64,000 bases of DNA from Helichrysum umbraculigerum (taxonomy: Eukaryota; Streptophyta; Magnoliopsida; Asterales; Asteraceae), in contig CATIUR010000003.1 of NCBI GenBank assembly GCA_949592205.1, positions 156,368,759-156,432,758 of the forward strand. Reading direction: 5' to 3'. Below are positions 36,090-48,673 of this stretch, in pieces; the first letter of the stretch is position 1, and each line of letters starts with the position of its first letter. The position numbers and the translations under genes were made by a program. The notes under the pieces are model-generated. The model saw nothing but the letters and a program-made list of their open reading frames with translations, had not been told where the DNA came from and searched no databases.

Positions 36090-37158
36090 TAAGTGCGACA
36101 TTTGATGGTGTAAAGCAACATTTGGCTAGTGTCGCAGTAGCCCCTTGGTCTCTGCGACACTACGTGACTGGAAAGAAAAAGTTGTATATCGTTTTCAGGA
36201 ATTTGGTAAAACGAGCTCGATTTGACCCGAAATTTTGACACAAGTTCTAAACATGTTTTCTAACCAATAAAAAGTAGTTTTCATGTTTCGTGAAAATCCC
36301 GAAAGTGTCGTTTCGATGCGTATACTAAAACAGTCCACAAATCAATTTCACGTGTTTTTCGGTCATGTTCGGGCCTCGTTTTAGCTAGGTAGACGGTCGA
36401 TATAAAATCCGGAAAAAATATATACTATTCCCCTATGTCTCAGTTACGTTTTCCATATTTTATGTAATTTTTAGACAACCGAAACTTGTTGAATAAATTC
36501 GTGAAGGGGAACATGTCGTTCATGTCAGATTCTGTACCTATGCGCGTAAACAAATGTCTAACTAAAATTTCGGGTATTTTCAAGAGAAGATATTTAAATA
36601 TAAAATGAAGTTAACATTTTTATCTAACTCCTCCAACTGGTCTCACTCGTTTATTTGCAACACAACCCAAGATATAACCTTCTAAAGTTAGTCAATTTTC
36701 TGGTCTGATTCAACAGCAAGTACACGTACCTCTAAAACATTTATTAAAAACAGGAAATGGAAACATTAAATCGTGAGACCCTTTGATCATGAAAGTAGAC
36801 TCAAAGAACTTAAGTTTAGGCTCAAGAATCACTTGATTTGGTGAAGAAATGGTTCGGTTATCGCATTACAAAGTCGATCTAAATTATTGTCCAATGAATA
36901 AAGCTATTATCCAACGGTTTTTAGTATTGTTCTTTGGTTTTCCGAGTAGATCTTGGACATATACTAGCAAAACGAACATCTAACATGTTTATGAACATTA
37001 TCCAAGGAAAATAAACGAAAGAGAAGTGATTTCTTACAACGAAAAAGCTGATCTACAGCTGAAATGAGGAAGAAGGGCTACTCTAACTCGGTTTGTGCTT
37101 TTCCTTGCTCCTTTCGCTAAAACTCGATGGTAGGAGGTAGTGGATGATGATGGTGAAG

Positions 37159-39398
37159 TGTTACGATGTTGTCGTTACGCAACAATAATAGTGGGTTTTA
37201 AATTTATAAAGAGTCGGGGGGAGCCTAATCCTCTGAACTACCTACTGATACTAGGTACGAATACCTGATATAAGTATGTGGTAAGGATGATCCAGGGTCG
37301 TTCCTCACAACGATGGAATTAAAACAGAGCTAGTTCGGATAAGTCAGTAATTAAGCTAGGGTTGAATAGATTGGTAGTTGTTTTCGGTTTACTATCTATT
37401 TATCTATTTAAACTACTAAAACTAAGAAAACATAAAAGTAAAATAGAGGGTCGTGCTTGCTATGATTTCATTAACTTATGCATGGGGTGATGTTTATGGT
37501 TTAAGTGTGAAAACGTCTTTTAAAGATTTGTGTCTTACTTTTGCCTAAGTGTTAGTAGTGTAAACACTAACACCATACTGTCTGATTTCTCAGACAGCAT
37601 GTCACTGAGTTGCTAGGTTATGGTGATTTTTGATCAGAGGAGGCTGCTCAACTCTTCAACACTTTCCATATGATGGAATAGTGACCCTTCTTGGAATAAT
37701 ATTCCTGGGCGCATGAGATAGAGTAACAGACGCACTATAGTTCTGACCGTTCTTAACACTATGGGGACACTTAGACTACGCAAGGCATTTAAGATTAAGA
37801 CTTGGTTTGGTTACTGCTAAACTTTACATTAATGGTCATTGTTTAGTCCAGAGCTGTGTGGTTCAACCAGGATGTGACACAATCTTCAACCTACGACAGT
37901 TCCTTAGCTTCCACGTATTTGTACTCCACTCGAGGTGTTTCCAACGCTATACGAAGCCGTTTTACGGTCTTTCCGGGATCACATACTTTATGGTCACTCT
38001 GGACTAGTTTAACTAAGTTTGTATTAATATTTAACCATCTATGATATAAACCAGCCCTCACTACATTCCCAATAAATCCCTGATTGGTTCACGGTGTACT
38101 ATACGAAAAATTTTAAGCAGTACTTCCACAGCTACACAATTCAGACCGTGTTGGTTTATTTGATTTGAAAACACAGATAGGTAGTGACCGGTTGATCAAG
38201 GTACATGACTCCTTGTCATACAGGTTCTAACCACGTTTATTGGAGGAAAGACGTTTAGGTTTAGAAATTCATAAATGTAAAGTTAATAGTACACCGGTTT
38301 TCAACTATATATTAAAGTAACATCACCCCCAATACACAAACTAACTACATCATAACAAGCACAAGGTAACTACTCCCTACGCATGACAAACAATTCTAAA
38401 TCTAGCATAGCAACAATAATAATAATCATCATTATGAGAGATAAGGAAAGAGATAACCGAATGTAATGCGTAGATAAAATTATGTTGAAAGAATACACGA
38501 GCGTAACCTCCGCAATATCTTCGAAAATATTACAAATAAGCCCCTCAAAATATCCCTAACACTATTACAAGAGTAGCCCCTCCATTAGTCTTGGTTAAAT
38601 ATTAACCAAGAACTAACTAACTAAAACCCTAATTCTAGAGAGAGAAACTAGAGAGAGAGAGTGTGTGAGAGAGAAAGTAAAAGAATGAAGAGAGGTGTAG
38701 AGGTGTGTGAAATGAGGTAATAAGGCCATCTATTTATAGGGGAGCCAAGGAATCAAGCATACAAGTCCATAAGCACCAAATACTAGCAAACGAAGCAAGA
38801 AGGAGAGCACATGGCCCCCTCAGGATGTGTACTGCCCTGTACAAGCCGTGTATGGCCCTGTATAGGCCATGTACGGCCCTGGGGTAGGCCATGTGCTTTT
38901 CTTCGACTTTTTGCGTTGCTTCGAAAGGTCGTATCTCCTTCGTTTCGCGTCCGTTTGACTTGATTCTTTCGCCTACGGTCTCGTAATTCCGTTACACTTC
39001 TAATGATGCCAATTTTGTAGGAATTGGAGGTGTGGAGCCCAGGTGTGTCCAGAATACGTCTCGTAGTATTCGGTTATGCTGTTTGTTGCGTATCTCTCTC
39101 ATCCTTGATCCAATCTGAGAAATCCTTATATCCACGTTCTCGTAATCTCCATGGCTACAAAATAATACTATTGTAAGGCCCTGATATGGAGTTTATAGTA
39201 GAATTATGGTTTGGCTCAATTTGGTGCCTATTTAGGTCAGTTTTCTGACCTTTTTGCATGATTTTTCAAAGACCGACAAGATTATACCTTTCTAACAAAA
39301 GTTGGCTAATAATGATGATTGTAAGATGTATTTGTTAGAAAAGAGCTAAATATGGGACAAATAATGTATGTAAAAACGTGACTTTTTACGACACATCA
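37159..39398 (-). repeat. 3' LTR of the Tat/Ogre-like element (left copy)
   Basis: This is a 2240-bp direct repeat of 44470-46725. Differences include a stretch present only here (ATTACAAGAGTAG near 38563), one fewer unit of the 21-bp array and scattered substitutions. The TATA-like CTATAAATAG (minus strand) is near 38735. Confidence 0.92.
38824..38887 (-). repeat. 21-bp array next to the LTR TATA box, three units
   Basis: Units lie at 38824-38844, 38845-38865 and 38866-38887, each reading roughly GCCATGTACGGCCCTGTACA. In the minus-strand sense the array is about 90 bases upstream of the TATA box. Confidence 0.85.
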
Positions 39399-42300
39399 AA
39401 TATCCCACACTTAAGCTTTTTGCTTGTCCTCAAGCAAACCTCATTTGAAAAATAATTTTTGAAAAATTGCTTTGGATGCTTAGAGTATCTCCTGCAGAAA
39501 GTCACTTTCTTCAAATTAGATAAATATTTTCAGAAAGCAAGCATCAACAAACATTAACTATACTTAAACATAAAAATGATCAACCATTTTTGGCATACTT
39601 TGCAACTCTCGAAACGTAGATGTACATGACTGGGTGATTCTCACAAGTGGGTCACTCAATTCACTCAAAGTATATCAGGTTATCTATAATCTAATAAAAA
39701 TGAAATCGCTCAATGCCAGACATGCAGTGCTTATCGTCATAGGCTTGGTCGAGAATCGAATCTCCACCACTCCTTTGAGAACGGTGTAATTATCCCAAGG
39801 CATTTTGATCGGGTTGTGTGAATGAGGGTAAGGTGTGTATGAATAGTGATGGGTTGGTTAACGGTTTGAAGGTTTGGGAACTTCAGACTCGGAATTTCAA
39901 GGATCAAAGAAAGTTTTACTTAAGATAACCACTATAGTAGACTTATCTCCTAGAGGAATAATCTTTGCTGAATATGATGTCTCTATTGAGATCTGACGAA
40001 TTTTTCTTCTTTGGAGAGTAGTCTTCTTATTTAAGGTTTGTCTTCTAGGAGTTCTCCAAGGTTTGCTTTTTATTTTCTTTTTCTTTTTATTTTCTTTTTT
40101 TCTATTTCTTATCTTTTTCTGACCTTAGAGATCTTTCATGTAGTGAGACATCTTTGATTTCTCTTTTTGTCAAGTACCAATTTTTCGTACTGTCTTTTGC
40201 GGATAATATATATCTTCATGATGGGTACTAACTTCGCTTTTGTACCATATCTTCTTTTTAGATTTTTCTTTAAGCTCTTTGAAAGGTACGGAGAGATGTT
40301 TGAAGATGAGACACTAATAGAAAGATATCTTAATCAATCCCTTACTCATAACCTATGAAGTTCACGAGCTGGAATGGTGTTTGTGGGAAAGTGTTTGTGT
40401 GTGGGGAAGTTTTAGGGTTTTGAGGTTTTAGAAACGAAATTGGCTAAGGCGCAAAGGGTTTTCTAATCGGATCATCAACAATCTTTTAAAGAAAGTTGGA
40501 AGGGTTGGCTTGAAAATGTATGAAAGAAAGGGGTTAATCCTAAATAATGTCAAGATCCTCTAATTGCACATATACCGCGTACAATACTCATTGGTATGGT
40601 CTCGAAACACATTACAGGAGCAAGTTCTAATTCAAAGACATATACATCGGCGCACACTCCGAAATGAAAGTGAAGCATGAATGCTTATAATGGGCTCAAG
40701 TACCTCACAACAAATGGGGTTATATGCACCAAGTCATGCGATGCCTAGAGGATTTTCCAATTTCAGTTTAAGATACGTTCTTATTTTTGCCTTATCTTAC
40801 TTTCCAAAGCAACTTATTTATTTTGACAGAAAGTTCATTCCTTTGAAAGAATCTTCTAAGTCTAATTTTTTTTAGGAAAATTTCGAAATTAACCGAATGG
40901 ATGTCGGACATCATCGAGGTTGGGTTTTCGAATGTTTTGATGGTTAAAATCTCAACCTTTTAGGTTGGTTTTGTGAAAAATTTTGAAAATTTTTTGAATG
41001 AAAGTAGAGGTGTTACTTTGGACAGACAAATACAAACTTGCGGTATATCATACCGTGTATCCCACACTTAAAACAACATTGTCCTCAATGTTCATTGCTA
41101 AGATGTAGGATTTTCTTCGGGAAAAATCCCACACTTAGGGTTTGAAACAGTGAAACAATTTTAAGTGTTTTTGAAAAATGGTGGGATGAAATCCCACACT
41201 TAGAATTTAGGCATATTAGGATCTTTGATAATGGAGAAAATCATTACAGAAAAGAAAGGAACTTCCCTACGATAGAGGCGAGAGATGTTTTGAAGAAAGA
41301 AGCCACAGTCTGTCAATAGTTAAAATTTCTTTAGCTGGCTCCTTGCAGAATGCGGTTTCTTCATGAACGTCCGTCATCTCTTTGCTCAATATTTCATTCG
41401 CAACCTCACAAATTGCCGGGCCATTGGTGAGCTGAGGATCTGAAAAATAGACTGTGTTGGCACCAGTGTTTGATGGATCAAAGTCAGTCTTAATGAAGTG
41501 CACTCGAGCTCACAATGGCATACTCTTCATCCAATCTTTCTACCAACTTTTCTCACGAAAATAACTAAGATTAAAACGATTATAGAAAGTGAACCGAAGT
41601 GATGTCTTCTTCCGGATACATGCAGAATCAACCAAGATACACCATGTTGGGTGGAGATAATGGATGAGGATCCTAATCATCAAGAGCTGCTGATGTAGAC
41701 TAACTGCTCTAGATGATCTGAAAGTGTTGAATCCGATGACCATAACATCCGAGATCTTCTCCGACAAACTAATGAAATAAATTTGATGTTGTTCTTATCG
41801 ACAGAGATCTATAGCTTACATCCCATATATTTTGTACTCATTCCTTGATTACATGGCGAACAGATGGTCCCGGATGGTGATGATAAATGTGGATGGATGG
41901 CGAGTGTGGGTGGATATGGTGATTGTGGATGGTGATGATTTCGGGTTCAATGTAACACCATGCTAGCAACCAAGGAAATTGTAAGGTATGGTTCTAGGAT
42001 GTGGAACATATGGTAAAATTTGATGTGATCTACTCGGTGACCTAGTCATAGACAACTAGAATGTGATCATCTACGTGTCTGAAAGAGCCTATCTCTTCTA
42101 CTGAAAAGCAATGCTCAAAAGTTTCCTTATTTGATGAACTTGTAAGCTCCCCTTGTCTTCTTTCCATTATACTCAAAAGCTTTTCATCTGTAGGCGTCAG
42201 TCCCTGTTTAATAGAACAAAGAAGCATGATCTAACAAACAAGTAATCATTCTCCAAATCACAGATTCACTGGTTTGCTAAAGAACTATCAAAGTGAGTAC

Positions 42301-42900
42301 TTTGAAGAAACAAATAAGTGTATGACTTAGAGTTTGATCACACACAAAAAGTGCCAGTTGCCTATAATTTCACTAAATAATAGATATGGGAAATCAGGCA
42401 ACCAAGTATAAAGATGTTCACAACACATATTTTTAAACAAGTTCGACCATGATACACACATTGACATACAAATCATGTTATCAGATAAATCATTTAAAGA
42501 TCTTTTATGTATGTTGACAGAAATATATGTAAGTACCTCAAATGCTTGAAATATGTGAGTGGGTAGTGTAAGTTTACTAAGGTTGCTAATCCCATGTTTG
42601 TGAGTGAAAGGATAGTTTAAGAACTTTAGATAATGGTAAAAATGGATGTTGCAATTAGGTTTAAGCAAGCGGGAGAAGGAAGTTTTGAAGGTTTTAACAA
42701 AAGTTTGAAGTTCATTTTAAAAATCATCCTTTTAGTTCTTGAAGAAAAACTTGAACATGCAATTTAGGGTTTTATTTTCTACTTATTTGGGTTAGCTTAC
42801 TACTTATCCTAAATTAACTACTATTACGACTACTACTAATTAAACTACGTTAGACACGGGTTGCCTCCCGAGAAGCGCTTGTTTTTGTTCGAGTCACTAG
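39399..42900 (-). other. Non-coding interior of the Tat/Ogre-like element
   Basis: There is no pol. Four copies of the polypurine-type phrase AAGTGTGGGAT (minus strand) occur: the true one beside the LTR (about 39402-39412) and others near 41057, 41127 and 41191. The one near 41057 is preceded by GAACATTGAGGACAATGTT, another known Tat-group 3' signature. Short minus-strand frames (41267-41503, 42042-42227, 42327-42668) look faintly protein-like and one has a splice-donor-like end, but no product is recognised. Confidence 0.6.
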
Positions 42901-42913
42901 ATTGACTCTAGCA

Positions 42914-43291
42914 CTATATTTCAGGAGATCCTAGCTGCTTCCTTGCATCCATCAGTAGACACAAGTGGTAATATTGGTACATACCTAAGAGTTTAAGGTA
43001 GGTTATGGCTAGGGTATGTCCAATATGGGGAGATAGTTCAAAGTGAGGGAATGGTTTTACCGGAGGTACAACAAATCTCTCAACTTTGATTACCTCCTTG
43101 AGTTGGATGGGCAGAATGGGTTGGTCAAAGGTGTCCTTATCACTCCATGACGTATACGTCATTATATGGTGGAGAGATGGTTTGTAAGGCAACCATGATA
43201 CAGAACCCACCTTACTTCCTATGGTCTTTGAGTCGGTGAGAATGTTGTACTTTGGGCATGGAGGTGAGACAGTATCCGTTGACGTCTCCAA
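42914..43291 (-). pseudogene. C-terminal part of the gag-like ORF, separate frame
   Basis: A 125-codon frame follows the 296-codon frame in the same direction, offset in reading frame. It ends MDARKQLGSPEI. Shortly after comes the phrase CTTCTCGGGAGGCAACCCG (minus strand), which in Tat/Athila elements follows the end of the first coding region. It is probably the continuation of the upstream frame after a frameshift. Confidence 0.5.
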
Positions 43292-43356
43292 TCTTGTAGC
43301 AACATTCTCATCAACTACTTGGGCAACTGGCTGGTCTAATGGAATAGAAGGTATAA

Positions 43357-44247
43357 CTAGATCAGGGGGGATTCATCAAGAAGGATATGTGGGATATTAT
43401 CAACCACAACTGGTTGTGTGCTATCATCAACCACGTCGGTTTGAACTAGGATGAGATCATTGCTCAGAGCTGGTGTGCATTCCTCTGGTCCTTTTGAAGC
43501 TGAGTCTTCTGTGTAAACATCCTCCTCTGGGTCCTCCATTTCTATCTCTTCATTTACCTCATCATACTCGTCACCCCGGCTGGAAGCTTTAAGTAGCAGT
43601 GGTTCGGAAAGTTCCTTTAGAATGAACTCCTCGTTGGTCTCGGACGTGGATAGGTCAATAATGGGTGGAAGTGAGGATTTAGAAGATTGAGTAGGTGTAG
43701 GATTTTTGCAACCAGGCTCATGAGATTGAAAGTCTATGTCAAGTGAAGTAGGTGTGGTGTGTGGATGCCTCTCATCTTCCTGTACTCTATAGTCGGTTGT
43801 AACTTGATCCCTAATTCTCTCACAACTTTCTTGGACTATTTTTTCCATTTCCAACAGCTTATCAGTATATCTTCTAAGCATGTCAGCTATTTGTTGTTCA
43901 TATGGGGTGAAAGAGGGCGAGAAAGTAACATTACTGTTGGGATTAGCCATGGACATTTCTCTCAAGTTAGAACTCTCGTATGGTTGTGGTTCGTATACAG
44001 GGTAAGATGGTTGTGGGTAGACTCTGAATGATTCAGGATAGTAAAGTTGATATTGATGTTGTTGGAAGGCATAAGGGTTATACTGGTATTGTATTTGAGG
44101 ATTTAAGTACCTTATGTTATCCGAATAATTCATACTATACCTTTGACATTCATTATCTAAGTGGGCATCACTCCTACGTGTATCTTCAAGTGTTTTGATA
44201 AGACTTCCTATTTGATCACTTAGTTGTTGTAAAGTTGCCATTGCCAA
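43357..44247 (-). CDS. Gag-like ORF of the non-autonomous Tat/Ogre-like element
   Basis: This frame of 296 codons lies about 200 bases after the primer-binding site, exactly where gag begins. It starts MAMATLQQLSDQIGSLIKTL, an amphipathic helix, followed by a Tyr/Gln/Pro-rich stretch (YNPYAFQQHQYQLYYPESF) and an acidic C-terminal half (EYDEVNEEIEMEDPEEDVY). No zinc knuckle or classic gag core was recognised, so the gag call rests on position. It stops where the following frame takes over in another phase, suggesting a frameshift mutation. Families of this kind with only an ORF of this sort depend on autonomous relatives for enzymes. Confidence 0.5.
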   Translation of the reverse strand: MAMATLQQLSDQIGSLIKTLEDTRRSDAHLDNECQRYSMNYSDNIRYLNPQIQYQYNPYAFQQHQYQLYYPESFRVYPQPSYPVYEPQPYESSNLREMSMANPNSNVTFSPSFTPYEQQIADMLRRYTDKLLEMEKIVQESCERIRDQVTTDYRVQEDERHPHTTPTSLDIDFQSHEPGCKNPTPTQSSKSSLPPIIDLSTSETNEEFILKELSEPLLLKASSRGDEYDEVNEEIEMEDPEEDVYTEDSASKGPEECTPALSNDLILVQTDVVDDSTQPVVVDNIPHILLDESPLI

Positions 44248-44443
44248 GTTATCAGTATAGACAACACAAGAAGAAGGTTTTTAGAATTAAAGTTAGGGTG
44301 AGAAGGGAAATTAATTTAAACTAATCTAGGTTAACTACGCTAATCTACGGACGGAAAGTAACTTCTGACAAGCACGGTGAATTCAAGTCAAAAAGGATCG
44401 CTTAAAAACTAATCTATCTAAACAGGCTCCGAATCGTACCACT

Positions 44444-44463
44444 GTTCCCCGGCAGCGGTGCCA
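44444..44463 (-). other. Primer-binding site (tRNA-Asp type)
   Basis: On the minus strand this reads TGGCACCGCTGCCGGGGAAC. It agrees, with a few changes, with the TGGCGCCGTTGCCGGGGA consensus complementary to tRNA-Asp used by Tat, Ogre and Athila elements. It starts six bases inside the LTR end. Confidence 0.9.
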
Positions 44464-44469
44464 AAAACT

Positions 44470-46725
44470 TGTTACCGCCGTAAAGGTCGTTCTCGCCGCA
44501 GCGATAACGGTGTAGTTTTAAATTTATAAAGAGTCGGGGGGAGCCTAATCCTCCAAACTACCTACTAATACTAGGTACGAAAACCTGATATAAGTATGTG
44601 GTAAGGATGATCCAGGGTAGTTCCTCACAACGATGGAATTGAAACAGAGCTAGTTCGGATAAGTCAGTAATTAAGCTAAGGTTGAATAGATTGGTAGTTG
44701 TTTTTGGTTTACTATCTATTTATTTATTTAAACTACTAAAACTAAGAAAACATAAAAAGTAAAATAGAGGGTAGTGCTTGCTATGATTTCGTTAACTTAT
44801 GCATGGGGTGATGTTTAGGGTTTAAGTGTGAAAATGACTTTTAAAGATTTGTGTCTTACTTTTGCCTAAGTGTTAGTAGTGTAAACACTAACACCCTACT
44901 GTCTGATTTCTCAGACAGCATGTCACTGAGTTGCTAGGTTATGGTGATTCTGATCAGAGGGGGCTGCTCAACTCTTCAACACTTTCCATATGATGGAATA
45001 GTGACCCTTCTTGGAATAATATTCCTGGGCGCATGAGATAGAGTAACAGACCCACTATAGTTCTGATCGTTCTTAACACTACGGGGACACTTAGACTAGG
45101 CAAGGCATTTAAGATTAAGACTTGGTTTGGTGACTGCTAAACTTTACATTAATGGTCATTGTTTAGTCCAGAGCTGTGTGGTTCAACCAGGATGTGACAC
45201 AGTCTTCAACCTACGACAGTTCCTTAGCTTCCACGTATTTGTACTCCACTCGAGGTGTTTCCAACGCTATACGAAGTCGTTTTACGGTCTTTCCGAGATC
45301 ACATACTTTATGGTCACTCTGGACTAGTTTAACTAAGTTTGTATTTACATTTAACCATCTATGATATAAACCAGCCCTCACTACATTCCCAATAAATCCC
45401 TGATTGGTTCATGGTGTACTATACGAAAAATATTAACCAGTATTTCCACAGCTACACAATTCAGACCATGTTGGTTTATTTGATTTGAAAACACAGATAG
45501 GTAGTGACCGGTTGATCAAGGTACATGACTCCTTGTCATACAGGTTCTAACCACATTTATTGGAGGAAAGACGTTTAGGTTTAGAAATTCATAAATGTAA
45601 AGTTAATAGTACACCGGTTTTCAACTATATATTAAAGTAACATCACCCCCAATACACAAACTAACTAAATCATAACAAGCACAAGGTAACTACTCCCTAC
45701 GCATGACAAACAATTCTAAATCTAGCATAGCAACAATAATAATAATCATCATTATGAGAGATAAGGAAAGAGATAACCGAATGTAATGCGTAGATAGAAT
45801 AATGTTGAAAGAATACACGAGCGTAACCTCCGCAATATCTTCGAAAATATTACAAATAAGCCCCTCAAAATATCCCTAACACTGCCCCTCCGTTAGTCTT
45901 GATTAAATATTAACCAAGAACTAACTAACTAAAACCCTAATTCTAGAGAGAGAAACTAGAGAGAGAGTGTGTGAGAGAGAAAGTAAAAGAATGAAGAGAG
46001 GTGTAGAGGTGTGTGAAATGAGGTAATAAGGCCATCTATTTATAGGGGAGCCAAGGAATCAAGCGTACAAGTCCACAAGCACCAAATACAAGCAAACGAA
46101 GCAAGAAAGAGAGCACATGGCCCCCCCAGGCCGTGTACGGCCCTATACAGGCTGTGTACGGCCCTGTACAAGCCATGTATGGCCCTGTATAGGCCATGTA
46201 CGGCCCTGGGGTAGGCCATGTTCTTTTCTTCGGCTTTTTGCGTTGCTTCGAAAGGCCGTATCTCCTTCGTTTCGCGTCCGTTTGACTTGATTCTTTCGCC
46301 TACGGTCTCGTAATTCCGTTACACTTCTAATGATGCCAATTTTGTAGGAATTGGAGGTGTGGATCCCAGGTGTGTCCAGAATACGTCTCGTAGTCTTCGG
46401 TTGTGCTGTTTGTTGCGTATCTCTCTCATCCTTGATCCAATCTGAGAAATCCTTATATCCACGTTCTCGTAATCTCCATGGATACAAAATAATACTATTG
46501 TAAGGCCCTGATATGGAGCTTATAGTAGAATTACGGTTTGGCTCAATTTGGTGCCTATTTAGGTCAGTTTTCCGACCTTTTTGCATGATTTTCGAAAGAC
46601 CGACAAGATTATACCTTTCTAACAAAAGTTGGCTAATAATGATGATTTTAAGATGTATTTGTTAGAAAAGAGCTAAATATGGGACAAATAATGTATGTAA
46701 AAACGTGACTTTTTGCGACACATCA
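44470..46725 (-). repeat. 5' LTR of the Tat/Ogre-like element (right copy)
   Basis: This 2256-bp partner of 37159-39398 has a TATA-like CTATAAATAG (minus strand) at about 46036-46045, followed on that strand by a CT-rich leader. The 160-codon minus-strand open frame at 46143-46625 falls wholly in this LTR and is not a gene. Confidence 0.92.
46130..46214 (-). repeat. 21-bp array next to the LTR TATA box, four units
   Basis: Units lie at 46130-46150, 46151-46171, 46172-46192 and 46193-46214. The first contains GGCCGTGTACGGCC, a perfect 6-bp dyad around GT, and the third contains GCCATGTATGGC. The left LTR has only three units. Confidence 0.88.
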
Positions 46726-47675
46726 TGAAGCTTGGTGGTTCTTGGATGAGATGGTGGAGTGTGGTGGCAGCTGAGTTTCAGTCGTTTTTAGTGAGAGGGA
46801 GAGAAGGGAAAGAGATAAGTTAGAGAGAGAGATGCAAGGGTGTGTTTGGTGTTATGTTAGAAATGAAATGAAAAAGTGAAATCAAGGAAGGTTTTAAATG
46901 GGGATCATGGGCCGGGTTTAGGGCCTGGGCCGTGGGTCTGGGCCGACCCACTTGAGGGCTCAGGCTCGTGAACTTGTTCCTCGAACTCACGTTACGTTCG
47001 TTAGTCGGTTAGACGTTAATCGCGTGTTTTAAAACGTAAACGTTAACGATTGATTTTTCGCGTACATTTTTAATATGTAAGTGATATTCGGAATGATTAA
47101 ATATTTTTAAATATTTTATTTTGAGTTAATAAAGTATTTTTCGGACTTCGTTCGGGTGTCGGGCTCGATTCGCGCGTTTTCTCGTGTATGTTACGTTTTG
47201 TTTAAAACGTAATAGTTTTTCGTTTATATTATTATATAATAATGATACCGAGTATATAACGACTATTTTAACTTAAAAATAGATTTACGTTGTAGAGAAA
47301 ATATTCACCAACGGCCGGGTCAGTCGGATATCCATCCGGTAAAATCGCGTAATTATAATTAATTACGTACGTGTATATAATTAAATATACAAAATGTTAC
47401 AAGTAATTAGTTATATTCCAAACTAATACAAGTAATTAAAATCAAGCTTAAGGTAAATTAATATGCTTTAGTACGGGTTGTCACAGAGTATGCTTAATTG
47501 TTGTTAATTAAGCTTAAATACGGGTGTGTTAACTTCTATTAAACTAAAGATTGTGATTTGATAGGTGTTCTTCATAAGCAAATGTAGGTTGTGTTGAAGC
47601 TTTGTAGATTCATGATAACCCACCTAAATTGTTAGCTAGAGAAGTGATTGTAATGCTCTTAGTGATGTTTAAAGT

Positions 47676-48058
47676 TGTTAGGATTTATTAATTTGATGAG
47701 ACAAAATAAAAGATGAAAGTTGAGGGACTAAAGTTGAATAGTTTTATTTTTATTAGTCTCCTAGTATAATTATGATTTCTTGTAACCCTAAAGATCTCTA
47801 TTATATAAAGAGACATAGGGACGTAGGTTTTGGTGTGCACACATAATGTAGACGTCTAAGGGTTTTGTTTAGCCTCAAGATCAAGGGTTATTGATCCTGT
47901 TATAGTTGTATAACCGTTTTATTCTGATCAAATAAAATTGAGGCTTGAAGTGATAACATCGATTTGTTCTTATTCCGCTGTAAATTATTGTCTTTGTTAT
48001 CATTGATCCTAGGTCAAGATCTAAACAATCTGAGCTTAAACGATCATATGTTTTCACA
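47676..48058 (+). repeat. 5' LTR of the copia-like element
   Basis: This is a 383-bp LTR with a TATA-like TTATATAAAGAGAC near 47800. It is a direct repeat of 49852-50234. Confidence 0.92.
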
Positions 48059-48673
48059 ATTGGTATCAGAGCATGGTGGCTCATGATCTAGGATCTACAA
48101 GGTTTACAATTCTTACAAAGAAGATTATAGAAGAAACCCTAGAAGATTGCTGAAAAAATTCGTCATACTCTGTGCAGCAATAGTAAAAAATCCGGTTCTC
48201 ATTCGTTAACCGTTCAATTGTCGTGAAATTTGAACTGTAGGTTCATAACACATAGACGCACAATCTGACTGGAGGAATTTTCGATCAGAGTTTTTGATTG
48301 GGAGATATATAAAGTCGAAATTTCTGCTGAAACCGTGTGGTTTTTCTGGACAGCTGGAGTAAATCGATCACTGTGTCTTCGTTATTCAACGAAAGTTTAT
48401 GAATTTTGGATATGTTATAGAAGACATATGTTTCTACATTGTGTAAAAATTTCATTATGATCGGATGTCTCTACATAGAGATATTAAAATTCGAATCTGC
48501 TGCAGTACGTTTATGGTTTCTTTCGTGCAGCTGAAGTCAGAAAATTACTGTCCATTCATTAACCGTTGGATCGACTTGATTTTTGGATATGTCGTTAATA
48601 AAACATTGTTAGACTTCGTGTAAAAATTTGAGCATAATCAGATACGTAATCAGGGAGATATATAATTCTGAAG

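Larger units (their letters stand above)
37159..46725 (-). mobile_element. Full-length non-autonomous Tat/Ogre-like element, TSD TGAAG
   Basis: The 9567-bp element on the minus strand has LTRs at 37159-39398 and 44470-46725 and a perfect 5-bp duplication TGAAG (37154-37158 and 46726-46730). On the minus strand the LTR starts TGATGTGTCG. The primer site matches the 3' end of tRNA-Asp, as in Tat/Athila/Ogre elements. The 3' signature, GAGGACAAGCAAAAAGCTTA then AGTGTGGGATATT, is typical of the same group. A gag-like ORF lies directly after the primer site. No protease, reverse transcriptase, RNase H or integrase motif was found in the 5-kb interior. Confidence 0.92.
34612..47485 (-). mobile_element. 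Tekay-like solo LTR, split by a Tat/Ogre-like insertion
   Basis: The left part is 34612-37158 and the right part 46726-47485. Joined, minus the duplicated TGAAG, the LTR is about 3.3 kb. The plus-strand ends are TGGCACACC and GGGTTGTCACA, flanked by a perfect 5-bp duplication GAGTA (34607-34611 and 47486-47490). No internal region belongs to it, so it is a solo LTR in minus orientation. It is related to the LTR at 1-1166: AACAAACAACCTCTAAATGA near 34688 is the complement of the 5' LTR block at about 1059-1083, and a complement of ACTCAGGTGAGT is near 35455. A CT-rich leader-like stretch (minus strand, about 46860-46740) marks the likely transcription start. Confidence 0.85.

Noticed and set aside
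41267..42668. Captured host gene in the Tat-like element
   Set aside because: Several short minus-strand frames and one donor-like site are suggestive, but no protein family is recognised and introns should not survive retrotransposition in this orientation.
46143..46625. 160-codon minus-strand frame
   Set aside because: It falls inside the Tat-like LTR and spans the 21-bp array, which produces the repeated Gly-Arg-Thr-Trp reading at its end.
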